Part shown: positions 6,075 to 12,332 of the stretch, one piece after another
Layout: each line of letters starts with the position of its first letter
Position numbering within the stretch: the first letter of the stretch is position 1
From: Burkholderiales bacterium
GTDB lineage: Bacteria; Pseudomonadota; Gammaproteobacteria; Burkholderiales; Burkholderiaceae_C
Direction of reading: 5' to 3'
DNA length: 14,006 nt
Assembly (NCBI GenBank): GCA_006227785.1
Contig: SBFU01000139.1
Coordinates: 1 to 14,006 of the forward strand
The notes under the pieces: generated by a model
Told to the model about the DNA's origin: nothing
The model's database searches: none
What the model saw: only the letters and a program-made list of their open reading frames with translations
Position numbers and translations under genes: made by a program

Positions 6075-6857
6075 ATGAACCAGTCCCTGACCCTCCTCTG
6101 GCGCGACGAGCACCTCGTGGCGGTCCACAAGCCCGCCGGCTGGCTGGTGCACCGCACGGGCCTGGATGCGCACGCGTCCCGCTTCGTGCTGCAAACCCTG
6201 CGCGATCAGTTGGGGCAGTCGGTGTGGCCGGTGCACCGGCTGGACCGTGGCACCTGCGGCGTGTTGCTGATGGCCTTGCACAGTGAAGCCGCGCGCGGCC
6301 TGGGCCAGGCCTTTGCCGGAGGCGCGGTGGACAAGACCTACCTGGCCATGACACGGGGCTGGCTGCCGCAGGCCTGCTCGGTCGACCATGCGCTGCGGCC
6401 CGACGATGCGCCCGCCAACGCCCCACCGCAACCGGCCCGAACCGCGTTCACCCCGCTGGCCAGACTGGCCATGGCAGGCTCGATCGATCCGCGTTTCGAG
6501 GCCATGCGCGCCTGTCTGGTCGAGGCCCGCCCCGTCACCGGCCGCCGCCACCAGATCAGGCGGCACCTGAAGCACCTGGCCCACCCGATCATCGGCGATG
6601 CCACCCATGGCAAGGGTCCGGTGAACCGTTGGTGGGCAGGCGTGCTGGGCGCGCAACGGCTGTGGCTGCACGCCCAGTCGCTTACCTTCACACACCCCGT
6701 CACGGGGGAGCGTGTTCAGGTGCACAGCGGCCTGAGTGCACCAGGTCAGCGGCCACATGCCGACAGTTGCGGCGTGCCCGCTCTGCCCGACTGGCAGGCC
6801 CTTTTTGACCTGCCATGGGCGCCGCTTTGCGACGGGTCGGATAATCCCGGCCCATGA
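6075..6857 (+). CDS. truC: tRNA pseudouridine(65) synthase TruC
   Basis: A 260-residue RluA/TruC-type pseudouridine synthase that isomerises uridine 65 in tRNAs. The catalytic motif HRLDR is at 54-58, with Asp57 as the nucleophile. Segments close to E. coli TruC are LVAVHKPAGWLVHR (14-27), GVLLMAL, TGRRHQIRRHLKHLAHPIIG and LWLHAQSLTFTHPVTGE; the 'RHLxHLxHPIIGD' and 'HPxTGE' patterns are what separate it from RluA/RluD here. Length matches the family. The start ATG aligns with the E. coli N-terminus (a few residues before the LVAV strand). Its stop overlaps the ATG of the next gene (ATGA at 6854-6857), so it may be partly coupled to the transporter pair, although a -10-like box lies just before that ATG. 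The product is a cytoplasmic RNA-modifying enzyme. Confidence 0.93.
   Translation: MNQSLTLLWRDEHLVAVHKPAGWLVHRTGLDAHASRFVLQTLRDQLGQSVWPVHRLDRGTCGVLLMALHSEAARGLGQAFAGGAVDKTYLAMTRGWLPQACSVDHALRPDDAPANAPPQPARTAFTPLARLAMAGSIDPRFEAMRACLVEARPVTGRRHQIRRHLKHLAHPIIGDATHGKGPVNRWWAGVLGAQRLWLHAQSLTFTHPVTGERVQVHSGLSAPGQRPHADSCGVPALPDWQALFDLPWAPLCDGSDNPGP
6840..6845 (+). promoter_or_regulatory. Candidate -10 box for the YeeE/YedE pair
   Basis: GATAAT, one mismatch from TATAAT, ends eight bases before the ATG at 6854. A start site seven or so bases downstream would make the transcript nearly leaderless, and no Shine-Dalgarno sequence precedes this ATG. It lies inside the 3' end of truC. No clear -35 is visible, so this rests on one hexamer and its spacing. 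Confidence 0.35.
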
Positions 6858-7324
6858 TTGAAACCCTCAACCTCTTTCCCCTGGGCTGGAGCCACTACCT
6901 GCTGGGCGGCCTGAGCATCGGTGCCGGCGTGGCACTGCTGTTCATCCTCACCGGCCTGGTCGGGGGCATGAGCTCCGTGTTTTCCAGCACCTGGTCCTAT
7001 GTGGTCCGTCGTCCCTTTTTCCAGCAGGAACGCTTCACCACTTCGCGCCAATGGCGTCTGGTCTACGCCGCCGGTCTGGTGCTGGGTGCCGCCCTCTGGT
7101 GGTGGCTGCTGGGCGACGCAGAGCCTCTGCAGACCGAAGTCCCCCCCTGGATGCTGCTGCTGGGTGGCGTGCTGGTCGGCTACGGTGCGCGCCTGGGCAA
7201 TGGCTGCACATCCGGACACGGCATTTGCGGCCTGGGCTCGATGCAATGGCCTTCGCTGGCCGCGGTGCTGACCTTCATGGCCACCGCCATCGCGACGGCC
7301 CACGTGGTGGGGTGGTTGTCATGA
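6854..7324 (+). CDS. YeeE/YedE-family membrane protein, first half of a split sulfur transporter
   Basis: A 156-residue inner-membrane protein with about four hydrophobic segments (roughly 14-38, 68-87, 99-112, 133-154) and the family signature GARLGNGCTSGHGICGLG (111-128), including Cys118 and Cys125. YeeE/YedE proteins include the thiosulfate transporter TsuA, in which conserved Cys residues pass the sulfur anion through the membrane. In many bacteria the transporter is encoded as two adjacent half-size proteins, as here. The gene overlaps truC upstream (ATGA) and the second half downstream (ATGA at 7321-7324). No sulfurtransferase, persulfide dioxygenase or ArsR-type regulator, common neighbours of this pair, is present in the window. 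The substrate (thiosulfate or another sulfur species) is inferred from family only. Confidence 0.87.
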   Translation: MIETLNLFPLGWSHYLLGGLSIGAGVALLFILTGLVGGMSSVFSSTWSYVVRRPFFQQERFTTSRQWRLVYAAGLVLGAALWWWLLGDAEPLQTEVPPWMLLLGGVLVGYGARLGNGCTSGHGICGLGSMQWPSLAAVLTFMATAIATAHVVGWLS

Positions 7325-7743
7325 GCACGGCAGGACTGCGTCCCTGGGCCTGGCTGGCCATCCTGGCCAGCGGCGCGCTGTTCGGCTTCGGCCTGTCCCT
7401 TTCCACCATGGTGCAACCCGAGGTGGTGCTGAGCTTCCTGCGCCTGCAGGATTTCGGCCTGATGCTGGTCATGGGCGGAGCGGTCGCGGTGACCCTGGTG
7501 GCGTATGCACTGGCGCCCCGTCTGCTGGGTCGCCCCCTGCTCGGCGATCGGTTTCATGCGCACGTCGCCCACTGGAACCGGGACACCCTGCTGGGTTCGG
7601 CCCTGTTCGGCATCGGCTGGGGCCTCTCGGGCGTCTGTCCCGGCCCTGCGATTGCGGGCCTGGGCACTGGCAACACCGATCTCCTGTGGGCCCTGGCCGG
7701 CATTGCGCTGGGCGCCTTGCTGCACGGCTGGCGGGCCCGCTGA
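7321..7743 (+). CDS. YeeE/YedE-family membrane protein, second half of a split sulfur transporter
   Basis: A 140-residue membrane protein with about four hydrophobic segments (roughly 8-26, 44-66, 91-103, 118-136) and the partner signature GWGLSGVCPGPAIAGLG (99-115), with Cys106 at the centre. This matches the C-terminal half of full-length YeeE/YedE transporters. The start ATG overlaps the stop of the first half, which would keep the two subunits at equal amounts. Both halves keep their Cys motif, so the pair is expected to be functional. Its end is followed 16 bases later by the DUF938 methyltransferase gene. Confidence 0.87.
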   Translation: MSTAGLRPWAWLAILASGALFGFGLSLSTMVQPEVVLSFLRLQDFGLMLVMGGAVAVTLVAYALAPRLLGRPLLGDRFHAHVAHWNRDTLLGSALFGIGWGLSGVCPGPAIAGLGTGNTDLLWALAGIALGALLHGWRAR

Positions 7744-7759
7744 AACGGCGCGAAAGCCC

Positions 7760-8401
7760 ATGGACGACCTGCCCTTCAGCCCCGCCGCCGAACGCAACCG
7801 CCAACCCATTCTGGCGCAGTTGCTGTCCCTGTTGCCCGCGGAAGGACGGGCGCTCGAAGTCGCCTCGGGCAGCGGACAGCACGCGGTGGCATTTGCGGCA
7901 GGGCTGCCGGGCTGGACCTGGCAACCCACCGAGTTCGAAGCCGCCCTGTGCCCCGTGATCGATGAACGCGCGCGGCGCATGCGGCTGGGGAACGTCCTGC
8001 CGGCCCGGCGACTGGACGTGCTGGAAGCAGACTGGACCACGAGTCCTGTCCCGCCGGACAGCACCTTCGACCTGATCTTCTGCGCCAACCTGCTGCACAT
8101 CGCGCCCTGGGCCTGCTGCCAGGGGCTGATGCAAGGGGCGGCCCGGCGCCTGACCCCCGGTGGCCATCTTGTCACCTACGGCCCGTATCTGGAGGACGAC
8201 GTGCCCACCTCCGAAGGCAACCGGCAATTCGATGCCGGCCTCAGGGCCAGCAACAGCGGGTGGGGCATCCGCCGGCTGGAGGATGTCAGACGGGTGGCCG
8301 CGCAGGCCGGATTGGGTCTCGCCCGACGCCAGCCGATGCCGGCCAACAACCTGCTGCTGGTCTGGCAGCTCATCGGCCATGTGGAACCTGAGCCGGCCTG
8401 A
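7760..8401 (+). CDS. DUF938 class I SAM-dependent methyltransferase
   Basis: A 213-residue protein of the DUF938 family (related to eukaryotic METTL26). The N-terminal signature SPAAERNRQPILAQL (7-21) precedes motif I, EVASGSGQHA (33-42), the SAM-binding glycine-rich loop. FDLIFCANLLHIAPW is a motif IV-like segment, and LTPGGHLVTYGPY is the usual post-motif strand and loop. The C-terminus ends in NNLLLVWQL, typical of the family. The substrate is unknown to me for the whole family. The start at 7760 was chosen because it places the signature at the N-terminus; only a weak GAAAG precedes it. It follows the transporter pair by 16 bases and precedes the TerB-like gene by 35 bases, all in one direction, so co-transcription is possible. 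Confidence 0.88.
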   Translation: MDDLPFSPAAERNRQPILAQLLSLLPAEGRALEVASGSGQHAVAFAAGLPGWTWQPTEFEAALCPVIDERARRMRLGNVLPARRLDVLEADWTTSPVPPDSTFDLIFCANLLHIAPWACCQGLMQGAARRLTPGGHLVTYGPYLEDDVPTSEGNRQFDAGLRASNSGWGIRRLEDVRRVAAQAGLGLARRQPMPANNLLLVWQLIGHVEPEPA

Positions 8402-8426
8402 CGGATCCATCTGGCCTTGTGCCAGC

Positions 8427-8431
8427 AGGAG
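8427..8431 (+). promoter_or_regulatory. Ribosome binding site deciding the TerB-like start
   Basis: AGGAG lies five bases before the ATG at 8437. It supports this ATG over an in-frame GTG at 8419, which would have no ribosome binding site at a suitable distance. Confidence 0.65.
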
Positions 8432-8436
8432 ATGCC

Positions 8437-8916
8437 ATGCTCAGATCGCTCAAAGACCTTTTTGACCAAATCGGCACCAGTCTGGCGCCCAGACCCGGCG
8501 GAGCTGACCCGAAAACCGACGAACACGCGCTGCAACTGGCCACCGCCGTGATGCTGGTCGAGGTCATGCGGGCCGAACCCGACCTTTCCGAGGCCGAGCG
8601 CGATGCGGTCCTGCTGGCGCTGCGCGGCAAGTTCGACCTGACCGATGACGAGCTGGAACGTCTGTTCGAGCTGGCGCACGACACGTCGCGCGTCGCCTAC
8701 GACTACCAGCGCTTCACCGCCCGGCTCAACGAGCGCTTCTCACAGGCCCAGAAGATCCGTGTGATCGAGGCCATGTGGCAGGTGGCCTATGCCGATGGAC
8801 ACCTGGACGTGCACGAGAACCAGGTCATCAGCAAGGTGGCCGGACTGCTGCATGTGACCCATGGCGAGTACATCGCGGCCAAGATGCGTGCCCAGGAAGA
8901 CGCCGGTCTGCGATGA
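8437..8916 (+). CDS. TerB-family (tellurite resistance-like) small acidic protein
   Basis: A 159-residue, largely helical, acidic cytoplasmic protein of the TerB family. Two similar halves are visible: ATAVMLVEVMRAEPDLSEAE (35-54) and IEAMWQVAYADGHLDVHE (110-127). Each has a helix followed by an acidic 'A(D/E)xxLxxxE' turn; in E. coli-type TerB this turn holds metal ions. In the second half the ADGHLDVHE residues (119-127) are complete. Despite the family name, isolated TerB-like proteins without the rest of a ter operon are widespread and need not give tellurite resistance; no terC/terD gene is seen here. The gene sits between the DUF938 methyltransferase and the thioredoxin-like lipoprotein in the same direction. 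Function is unknown. Confidence 0.82.
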   Translation: MLRSLKDLFDQIGTSLAPRPGGADPKTDEHALQLATAVMLVEVMRAEPDLSEAERDAVLLALRGKFDLTDDELERLFELAHDTSRVAYDYQRFTARLNERFSQAQKIRVIEAMWQVAYADGHLDVHENQVISKVAGLLHVTHGEYIAAKMRAQEDAGLR

Positions 8917-8946
8917 TCGGGGTCATGCCAACGCCTGAGCACCGAC

Positions 8947-9528
8947 ATGAAACCAGCCATTGACCGCCGCCATGCCCTGGGCCTGCTTGCCTTGCTGGGC
9001 CTGGCCGCGTGCTCGCGCGAACCCCAGGCGTCAAGCAGCCCGGGCGACATCGCACTGGTCGACGCGATCGACGCGCTTGACGACATGGGCAAGGGGTTCA
9101 CCGCCGGCACGCCCATGAGCCGGCAGGTGGTCTACGTGCTGTTCGACCCCCAATGTCCGCATTGCGGCCACCTGTGGAACGCGTCGCAGCCGCTGCTGGC
9201 ACGCACGCGATTCGTCTGGATGCCGGTGGCCATGCTCAACGCCAAGAGCCAGCCGCAAGGCGCGGCCTTGCTGACGGCGCCAGACCCGGTGGCCGCCATG
9301 AACGAACATGAACAGCTGCTGCTGGCCGGCCAGGGTGGCATGTCTGCCAGCTCGGGCGTGCCCAAGGACATCGAGGCCGCCATTGCCTTGAACACCGAAC
9401 TGATGCAACGGCTGGGGGCCGAGGCCGTGCCCTTCATCGTGACCCGCCATGCGGCGACCGGCGAGACGGTGAGCCATGCCGGCTCCATGGAGACCGAGGC
9501 GCTGGCCCGTCTGATCGGATTGCCCTGA
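8947..9528 (+). CDS. Thioredoxin-fold lipoprotein, DsbG-like domain with CPHC active site
   Basis: A 193-residue protein with a lipoprotein signal: basic N-terminus, hydrophobic stretch (11-21) and lipobox LAAC with Cys22. Residue 23 is Ser, which suggests outer-membrane sorting. The body resembles the catalytic domain of DsbG/DsbC: VVYVLFDPQCPHC (61-73) with active-site Cys70 and Cys73, then a helical insertion, then the cis-proline loop AVPF (Pro162). The N-terminal dimerisation domain of DsbC/DsbG is absent; only about 37 residues separate the lipid anchor from the domain. The CPHC active site is that of DsbA, an oxidase, rather than the CGYC or CPYC of DsbC/DsbG. A periplasmic thiol-disulfide role is likely, but whether it oxidises, reduces or isomerises cannot be told. 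It converges with the quinone oxidoreductase gene, 18 bases away. Confidence 0.85.
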   Translation: MKPAIDRRHALGLLALLGLAACSREPQASSSPGDIALVDAIDALDDMGKGFTAGTPMSRQVVYVLFDPQCPHCGHLWNASQPLLARTRFVWMPVAMLNAKSQPQGAALLTAPDPVAAMNEHEQLLLAGQGGMSASSGVPKDIEAAIALNTELMQRLGAEAVPFIVTRHAATGETVSHAGSMETEALARLIGLP

Positions 9529-9546
9529 CGGGGCCCTGCCGGCCGG

Positions 9547-10146
9547 TCAGCTGCCGTCGCTGCGTCCCAGGCGGCGCATCTTGGCCTGCCAGCCGGCCAG
9601 CGCCTTGGCGTCGATCTGGTCGGTGCCGCCGACCAGGGTTTCCTCGATGGGCGCAAAGCCGACAAAACCCAGCACATTGCGCTCCAGCGACTTGAGGCTG
9701 TGGGCCCTGAAGTACCAGCGGTAGATCAGGGCCGGCATGCCCATGGTGACGACCAGGCGGGCCGAGCGGCCCTTGAGCGCCTTCTGGCCGATCGAGTTGG
9801 CCCCGTCGGCCTCGACCGCAAAACCGGGGCGAAGCACCTGCTCCAGAAAGCCCTTGACCAGCGCCGGCATCTCGCCCAGCCAGAGCGGAAAGAACAGCAC
9901 CAGGTGTTCGCACCAGGCAATGTCATCCTGTGCAGGCTGAAGTGCGGGGGGCAATGCTTGCGGATCCTGCCATTGTTTCTGGCTGCGCAGCAGGGGAAAC
10001 TCCAGCCGGGCGATCGACAGGCGACGCACTTCGTGGCCCGCCTCGGTTGCGCCCTGAGCGTAAGCGTCAGCGAGCTCGTGGTTCAGGTGGCGGGCCTGAG
10101 GGTCCGGGTGGCCCTCGATGATCAGGACACGGCGCAAGACGGACAT
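9547..10146 (-). CDS. NAD(P)H-quinone/FMN oxidoreductase, flavodoxin-like (KefF/MdaB/NQO1 group)
   Basis: A 199-residue flavodoxin-like fold protein. The N-terminal strand and loop VLIIEGHPDPQARHLNHEL (7-25) bind the flavin phosphate. LVLFFPLWLGEMPALVKGFL (82-101) and the following PGFAVE are the second family signature, and TMGMPALIYRW (134-144) is the third. Members are soluble FMN or FAD enzymes reducing quinones by two electrons, or act as ancillary subunits of K+ efflux systems; no Kef channel is nearby. The start at 10146 has AAGGAG seven bases upstream. It is the last gene of the run ylqF, AhpD-like, this gene (32-base gap from the preceding one). Pairing with an AhpD-like protein suggests redox or electrophile defence, but this is inference. 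Confidence 0.87.
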   Translation of the reverse strand: MSVLRRVLIIEGHPDPQARHLNHELADAYAQGATEAGHEVRRLSIARLEFPLLRSQKQWQDPQALPPALQPAQDDIAWCEHLVLFFPLWLGEMPALVKGFLEQVLRPGFAVEADGANSIGQKALKGRSARLVVTMGMPALIYRWYFRAHSLKSLERNVLGFVGFAPIEETLVGGTDQIDAKALAGWQAKMRRLGRSDGS

Positions 10147-10178
10147 GCTCTTTCTCCTTCCCTCGGGATGGGCGTGTT

Positions 10179-10580
10179 TCAGCCGCGGTCAAAAACCGGA
10201 TCCACCGGCACCTGCAAGGCGGTGGCCAGGTGATTGGTCCGGGCCGCCAGGGCGACGATGGACATGAGCTCGGCATGCTGCTGCGGGCTCATGCCTTTGG
10301 CGCGGGCAGCGGCTGAGTGCGAATGCACGCAGTAGCCGCAGCCATTGGCCACCGACACCGCGATGTACAGCATTTCCTTGGTCAGCGGGTCCAGGGTGGA
10401 CGGAGTGGCCATGATGCGCTTGACGTCACGCCAGGTCTGTTCCAGCAGATCCGGGTCGAAGGCCAGGTAGCGCCACATGTTGTTGATGAAGTCGGTCTGG
10501 CGTGTGACCCGGATGTCGTCGAACACGGCTCTCACGCGCGGATCGCTCTCGGGATCAACGGGAGGGGAAACGGTGGACAT
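10179..10580 (-). CDS. Carboxymuconolactone decarboxylase-family protein with AhpD-type Cys pair
   Basis: A 133-residue all-helical protein of the CMD/AhpD family. The AhpD-type redox signature is complete: Glu69, then CGYCVHSH with Cys81, Cys84 and His88 (E-x11-C-x2-C-x3-H). AhpD proteins use such Cys pairs as a peroxidase or as an electron relay to peroxiredoxins. True 4-carboxymuconolactone decarboxylases lack this pair, so a redox role is more likely than a catabolic one. The start is 9 bases after the ylqF stop, with its ribosome binding site overlapping that stop. No peroxiredoxin (AhpC) is encoded in the window. Confidence in the family is high; the physiological partner is unknown. 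Confidence 0.88.
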   Translation of the reverse strand: MSTVSPPVDPESDPRVRAVFDDIRVTRQTDFINNMWRYLAFDPDLLEQTWRDVKRIMATPSTLDPLTKEMLYIAVSVANGCGYCVHSHSAAARAKGMSPQQHAELMSIVALAARTNHLATALQVPVDPVFDRG

Positions 10581-10585
10581 GTGAA

Positions 10586-10592
10586 CTCCTCA
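10586..10592 (-). promoter_or_regulatory. Ribosome binding site overlapping the ylqF stop codon
   Basis: On the minus strand this reads TGAGGAG: the TGA is the stop of ylqF and GAGGAG (starting within it) is the ribosome binding site of the AhpD-like gene, whose ATG is at 10580. This shared element suggests coupled translation of the two genes. Confidence 0.7.
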
Positions 10593-11549
10593 TCGAGATC
10601 GTGTGCGTGCCCGGGTGGATGCCCGCGGCGGCGCGGCGGCACGCTCAGCCTTGCGATCGGCGCGCTCGGCGTCGGCCTGTCGCCCTTCGGCCAGCCAGAC
10701 AGCGAACTGCTGCGGCGTCTCCAGCGTGATGCGGCCGGTGTGGCCGGCCCGGAAGTCGGCAATGACCAGTTCGGCGGCCTTTTGCAGATTGACCCTGCCA
10801 CCGGGAGCCAGTGCACCGCGGCGACGGCCGATGGCCTCCAGCAGCTCTTCGGACGGTGTCTTCGCCACGGCATCGACGGGTCCGTCCAGGCGGTAGCGCT
10901 CATGCAGGCGGTCGGGGTAGGCCTGCGCCAGCGTGTCCAGCAGGGCCAGGGCCACCTCTTCGTCGTCGTAGGCGTTGCGACCGACCGCACCGCTGGCCGC
11001 CAGGTTCAGGCCGCTCTGCTCCACGATGATGCGGGGCCAGAGCATGCCCGGCGTGTCAAACAGGTAGCAATCGTCGGCCAGGGCCACACGTTGCTCGTTG
11101 CGGGTGATGCCTGCCTCGTCACCCGTTCGCGCCGCCTTGCGGCCCATCAACGTGTTGATCAGCGTGGACTTGCCGACATTGGGAATGCCGCAGATCAGCA
11201 CCCGCAGGGGCTTGACCATGCCGCCACGCAAAGGGGCCAGCTCACGGCAGGCGTCGACCAGGGCGCGCGCGGGCGCGCTGTGGCTGGCATCCAGGCCGAT
11301 CGCCCGCGTCAGCGGTTGTGCGTTGTAGTGCGCCAGCCAGAGCGTCGTGCGCTGCGGGTCGGCCAGATCCTGCTTGTTCAGGACCTTGAGACTGGGCTTG
11401 CGGGCGGTGAGCTCGCCCAGCAACGGGTTGGCACTGGAGCCGGGCAGACGGGCGTCGAGCATCTCGATCACCACATCGATTGTCTTCACGCGTTCGGCAA
11501 TGGCCTTGCGCGTGAGGTGCATGTGCCCGGGAAACCACTGGATGCTCAT
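10590..11549 (-). CDS. ylqF: Ribosome biogenesis GTPase YlqF/RbgA
   Basis: A 319-residue circularly permuted GTPase of the YlqF/RbgA family, which acts late in assembly of the large ribosomal subunit. The N-terminus [15 protein letters not shown] (3-17) is diagnostic. The motif order is permuted: G4 NKQD (58-61) comes before G1 GIPNVGKST (121-129), a G2-like TR segment (149-150) and G3 DTPG (165-168). The C-terminal helical domain (about 180-290) is followed by a basic Arg/Ala-rich tail (about 290-319) suited to rRNA contact. The ATG at 11549 is chosen because it begins the conserved [10 protein letters not shown]; the frame is open for another 49 codons upstream, but that stretch would run into the divergent promoter region. 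The gene leads a probable operon with the AhpD-like and quinone oxidoreductase genes. Confidence 0.93.
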   Translation of the reverse strand: MSIQWFPGHMHLTRKAIAERVKTIDVVIEMLDARLPGSSANPLLGELTARKPSLKVLNKQDLADPQRTTLWLAHYNAQPLTRAIGLDASHSAPARALVDACRELAPLRGGMVKPLRVLICGIPNVGKSTLINTLMGRKAARTGDEAGITRNEQRVALADDCYLFDTPGMLWPRIIVEQSGLNLAASGAVGRNAYDDEEVALALLDTLAQAYPDRLHERYRLDGPVDAVAKTPSEELLEAIGRRRGALAPGGRVNLQKAAELVIADFRAGHTGRITLETPQQFAVWLAEGRQADAERADRKAERAAAPPRASTRARTRSR

Positions 11550-11679
11550 AAGCGTGTTGCAGGTACAAACCCCGATTGTGCCCGTCATGCAGGGCTGGCC
11601 CTGAGGCCGCATGGCCTGCCATCGTGCCACAATGTTTCGCAACACCCACCCGAACCGGCCGCGCCGCCAGAGGAGACAC
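11550..11679. promoter_or_regulatory. Divergent promoter region between ylqF and the SRPBCC gene
   Basis: These 130 bases separate two divergent genes, so they must contain promoters for both. CACAAT-like words occur in both orientations (for example CACAAT on the plus strand near 11629-11634 and CACAAT on the minus strand near 11577), but no -35 partner is convincing. The plus-strand end carries AGGAG at 11671-11675, four bases before the ATG at 11680. No regulator site is recognised. Confidence 0.35.
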
Positions 11680-12150
11680 ATGAGCATCACCGTCAAGATC
11701 GATCTGGGCTACGAATTCGATGTCAAGGCCAAGGCGGCCGAGGTGTTCGACGTGCTGTCCGACGTGCCCACGTCGGTCAGCCATTTCCCCAAGGTGGACC
11801 AGCTGGTCGACATGGGGGGAGGCGTCTACCGCTGGGAAATGGAAAAGGTCGGCACGGCCCAGGTCAACATCCAGACCGTCTACGCCAGCAAGTATGTGTC
11901 CGACAAGGCCAAGGGCACGGTCAAGTGGACACCGGTCAAAGGCGTGGGCAACGCCCAGGTCGGCGGCCACTGGAAGATCGTGGACAACAAGAAGTCCACC
12001 GGCCTCACCCTGGCCATCCAGGGCGAAGTCGAGGTGCCACTGCCCGGCCTGATGAAGATGGTGGTGGTCCCGGTGGTCCAGGGCGAATTCGAGAAGCTGG
12101 TCGAGAAATACATCGACAACCTGATCAAGCGCTTCGGTGGCGAGGCCTGA
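11680..12150 (+). CDS. SRPBCC-fold (polyketide cyclase/START-like) protein
   Basis: A 156-residue protein with the SRPBCC pattern: opening beta strand (2-13), the short helices [22 protein letters not shown], a long run of beta strands through about residue 125, and a long C-terminal helix ([18 protein letters not shown], about 136-153) that packs over a hydrophobic cavity. These proteins bind lipids or other hydrophobic ligands. No catalytic residues can be assigned, and no signal peptide is present. The start at 11680 has AGGAG four bases upstream. It is divergent from ylqF and convergent with gshA, so it appears to be a single-gene unit. No specific function can be given. Confidence 0.8.
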   Translation: MSITVKIDLGYEFDVKAKAAEVFDVLSDVPTSVSHFPKVDQLVDMGGGVYRWEMEKVGTAQVNIQTVYASKYVSDKAKGTVKWTPVKGVGNAQVGGHWKIVDNKKSTGLTLAIQGEVEVPLPGLMKMVVVPVVQGEFEKLVEKYIDNLIKRFGGEA

Positions 12151-12201
12151 CACCCCCGGGGACGCCATGGCCCGAGCGCCAGAGTGATGAGCCCCGCCGG
12201 A

Positions 12202-12226
12202 CTTGTCCCGAAAAAAACTGGACAAG
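12202..12226. repeat. Inverted repeat between the SRPBCC gene and gshA
   Basis: CTTGTCC (12202-12208) and GGACAAG (12220-12226) form a perfect 7-bp inverted repeat around an 11-base A-rich loop. It lies 52 bases past the SRPBCC stop. The run of seven A residues in the loop would be U residues in a minus-strand transcript, but inside the hairpin, so it is not a normal intrinsic terminator. It could be a weak transcription barrier, a protein site, or chance. Confidence 0.4.
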
Positions 12227-12295
12227 CTTGTGAATAACCCGGGATAGATCCTGTACGGTGCTCGCAAGCCTTTGATTTGCAAGGCCCTTCTTCAG

Positions 12296-12316
12296 ACTGC
12301 CCGATAAACGGGCAGT
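12296..12316. terminator. Perfect 8-bp hairpin 17 bases after the gshA stop
   Basis: ACTGCCCG and CGGGCAGT pair perfectly around the 5-base loop ATAAA. The hairpin is GC-rich and sits immediately after gshA (minus strand), also facing transcripts of the convergent SRPBCC gene. Neither side is followed by a clear U-run, so it is better described as a candidate transcript-end hairpin (protection of the 3' end, or a terminator needing help) than a canonical intrinsic terminator. Confidence 0.5.
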
Positions 12317-12332
12317 GCCATGAACCCTTGCT

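Noticed and set aside
6029..6157. Longer N-terminus for the LRR kinase
   Set aside because: The upstream starts overlap the -10-like box or the truC coding region, and the added residues have no LRR character.
4193..6286. Long plus-strand open frame (697 codons) opposite the SRAP and LRR-kinase genes
   Set aside because: It is antisense to two clear genes, and its translation is rich in Gln, Gly, Arg and Ala with no domain pattern. Such frames are expected in GC-rich DNA.
8437..8916. Tellurite-resistance operon
   Set aside because: Only a lone TerB-like gene is present. No terC, terD or terZ homologue lies nearby.
9529..9546. Terminator between the thioredoxin-fold and quinone oxidoreductase genes
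   Set aside because: The 18-base gap is GC-rich with only short GGCC self-complementary words, and no U-run or stable stem can be defined.
10179..10580. 4-carboxymuconolactone decarboxylase of the protocatechuate pathway
   Set aside because: The AhpD-type Cys pair and His are present and no other protocatechuate gene is near, so a redox role is more likely.
10317..12233. Long plus-strand open frame (638 codons) over the AhpD-like, ylqF and SRPBCC genes
   Set aside because: It crosses three well-supported genes and the divergent promoter region and shows no recognisable motif, so it is a codon-bias shadow.
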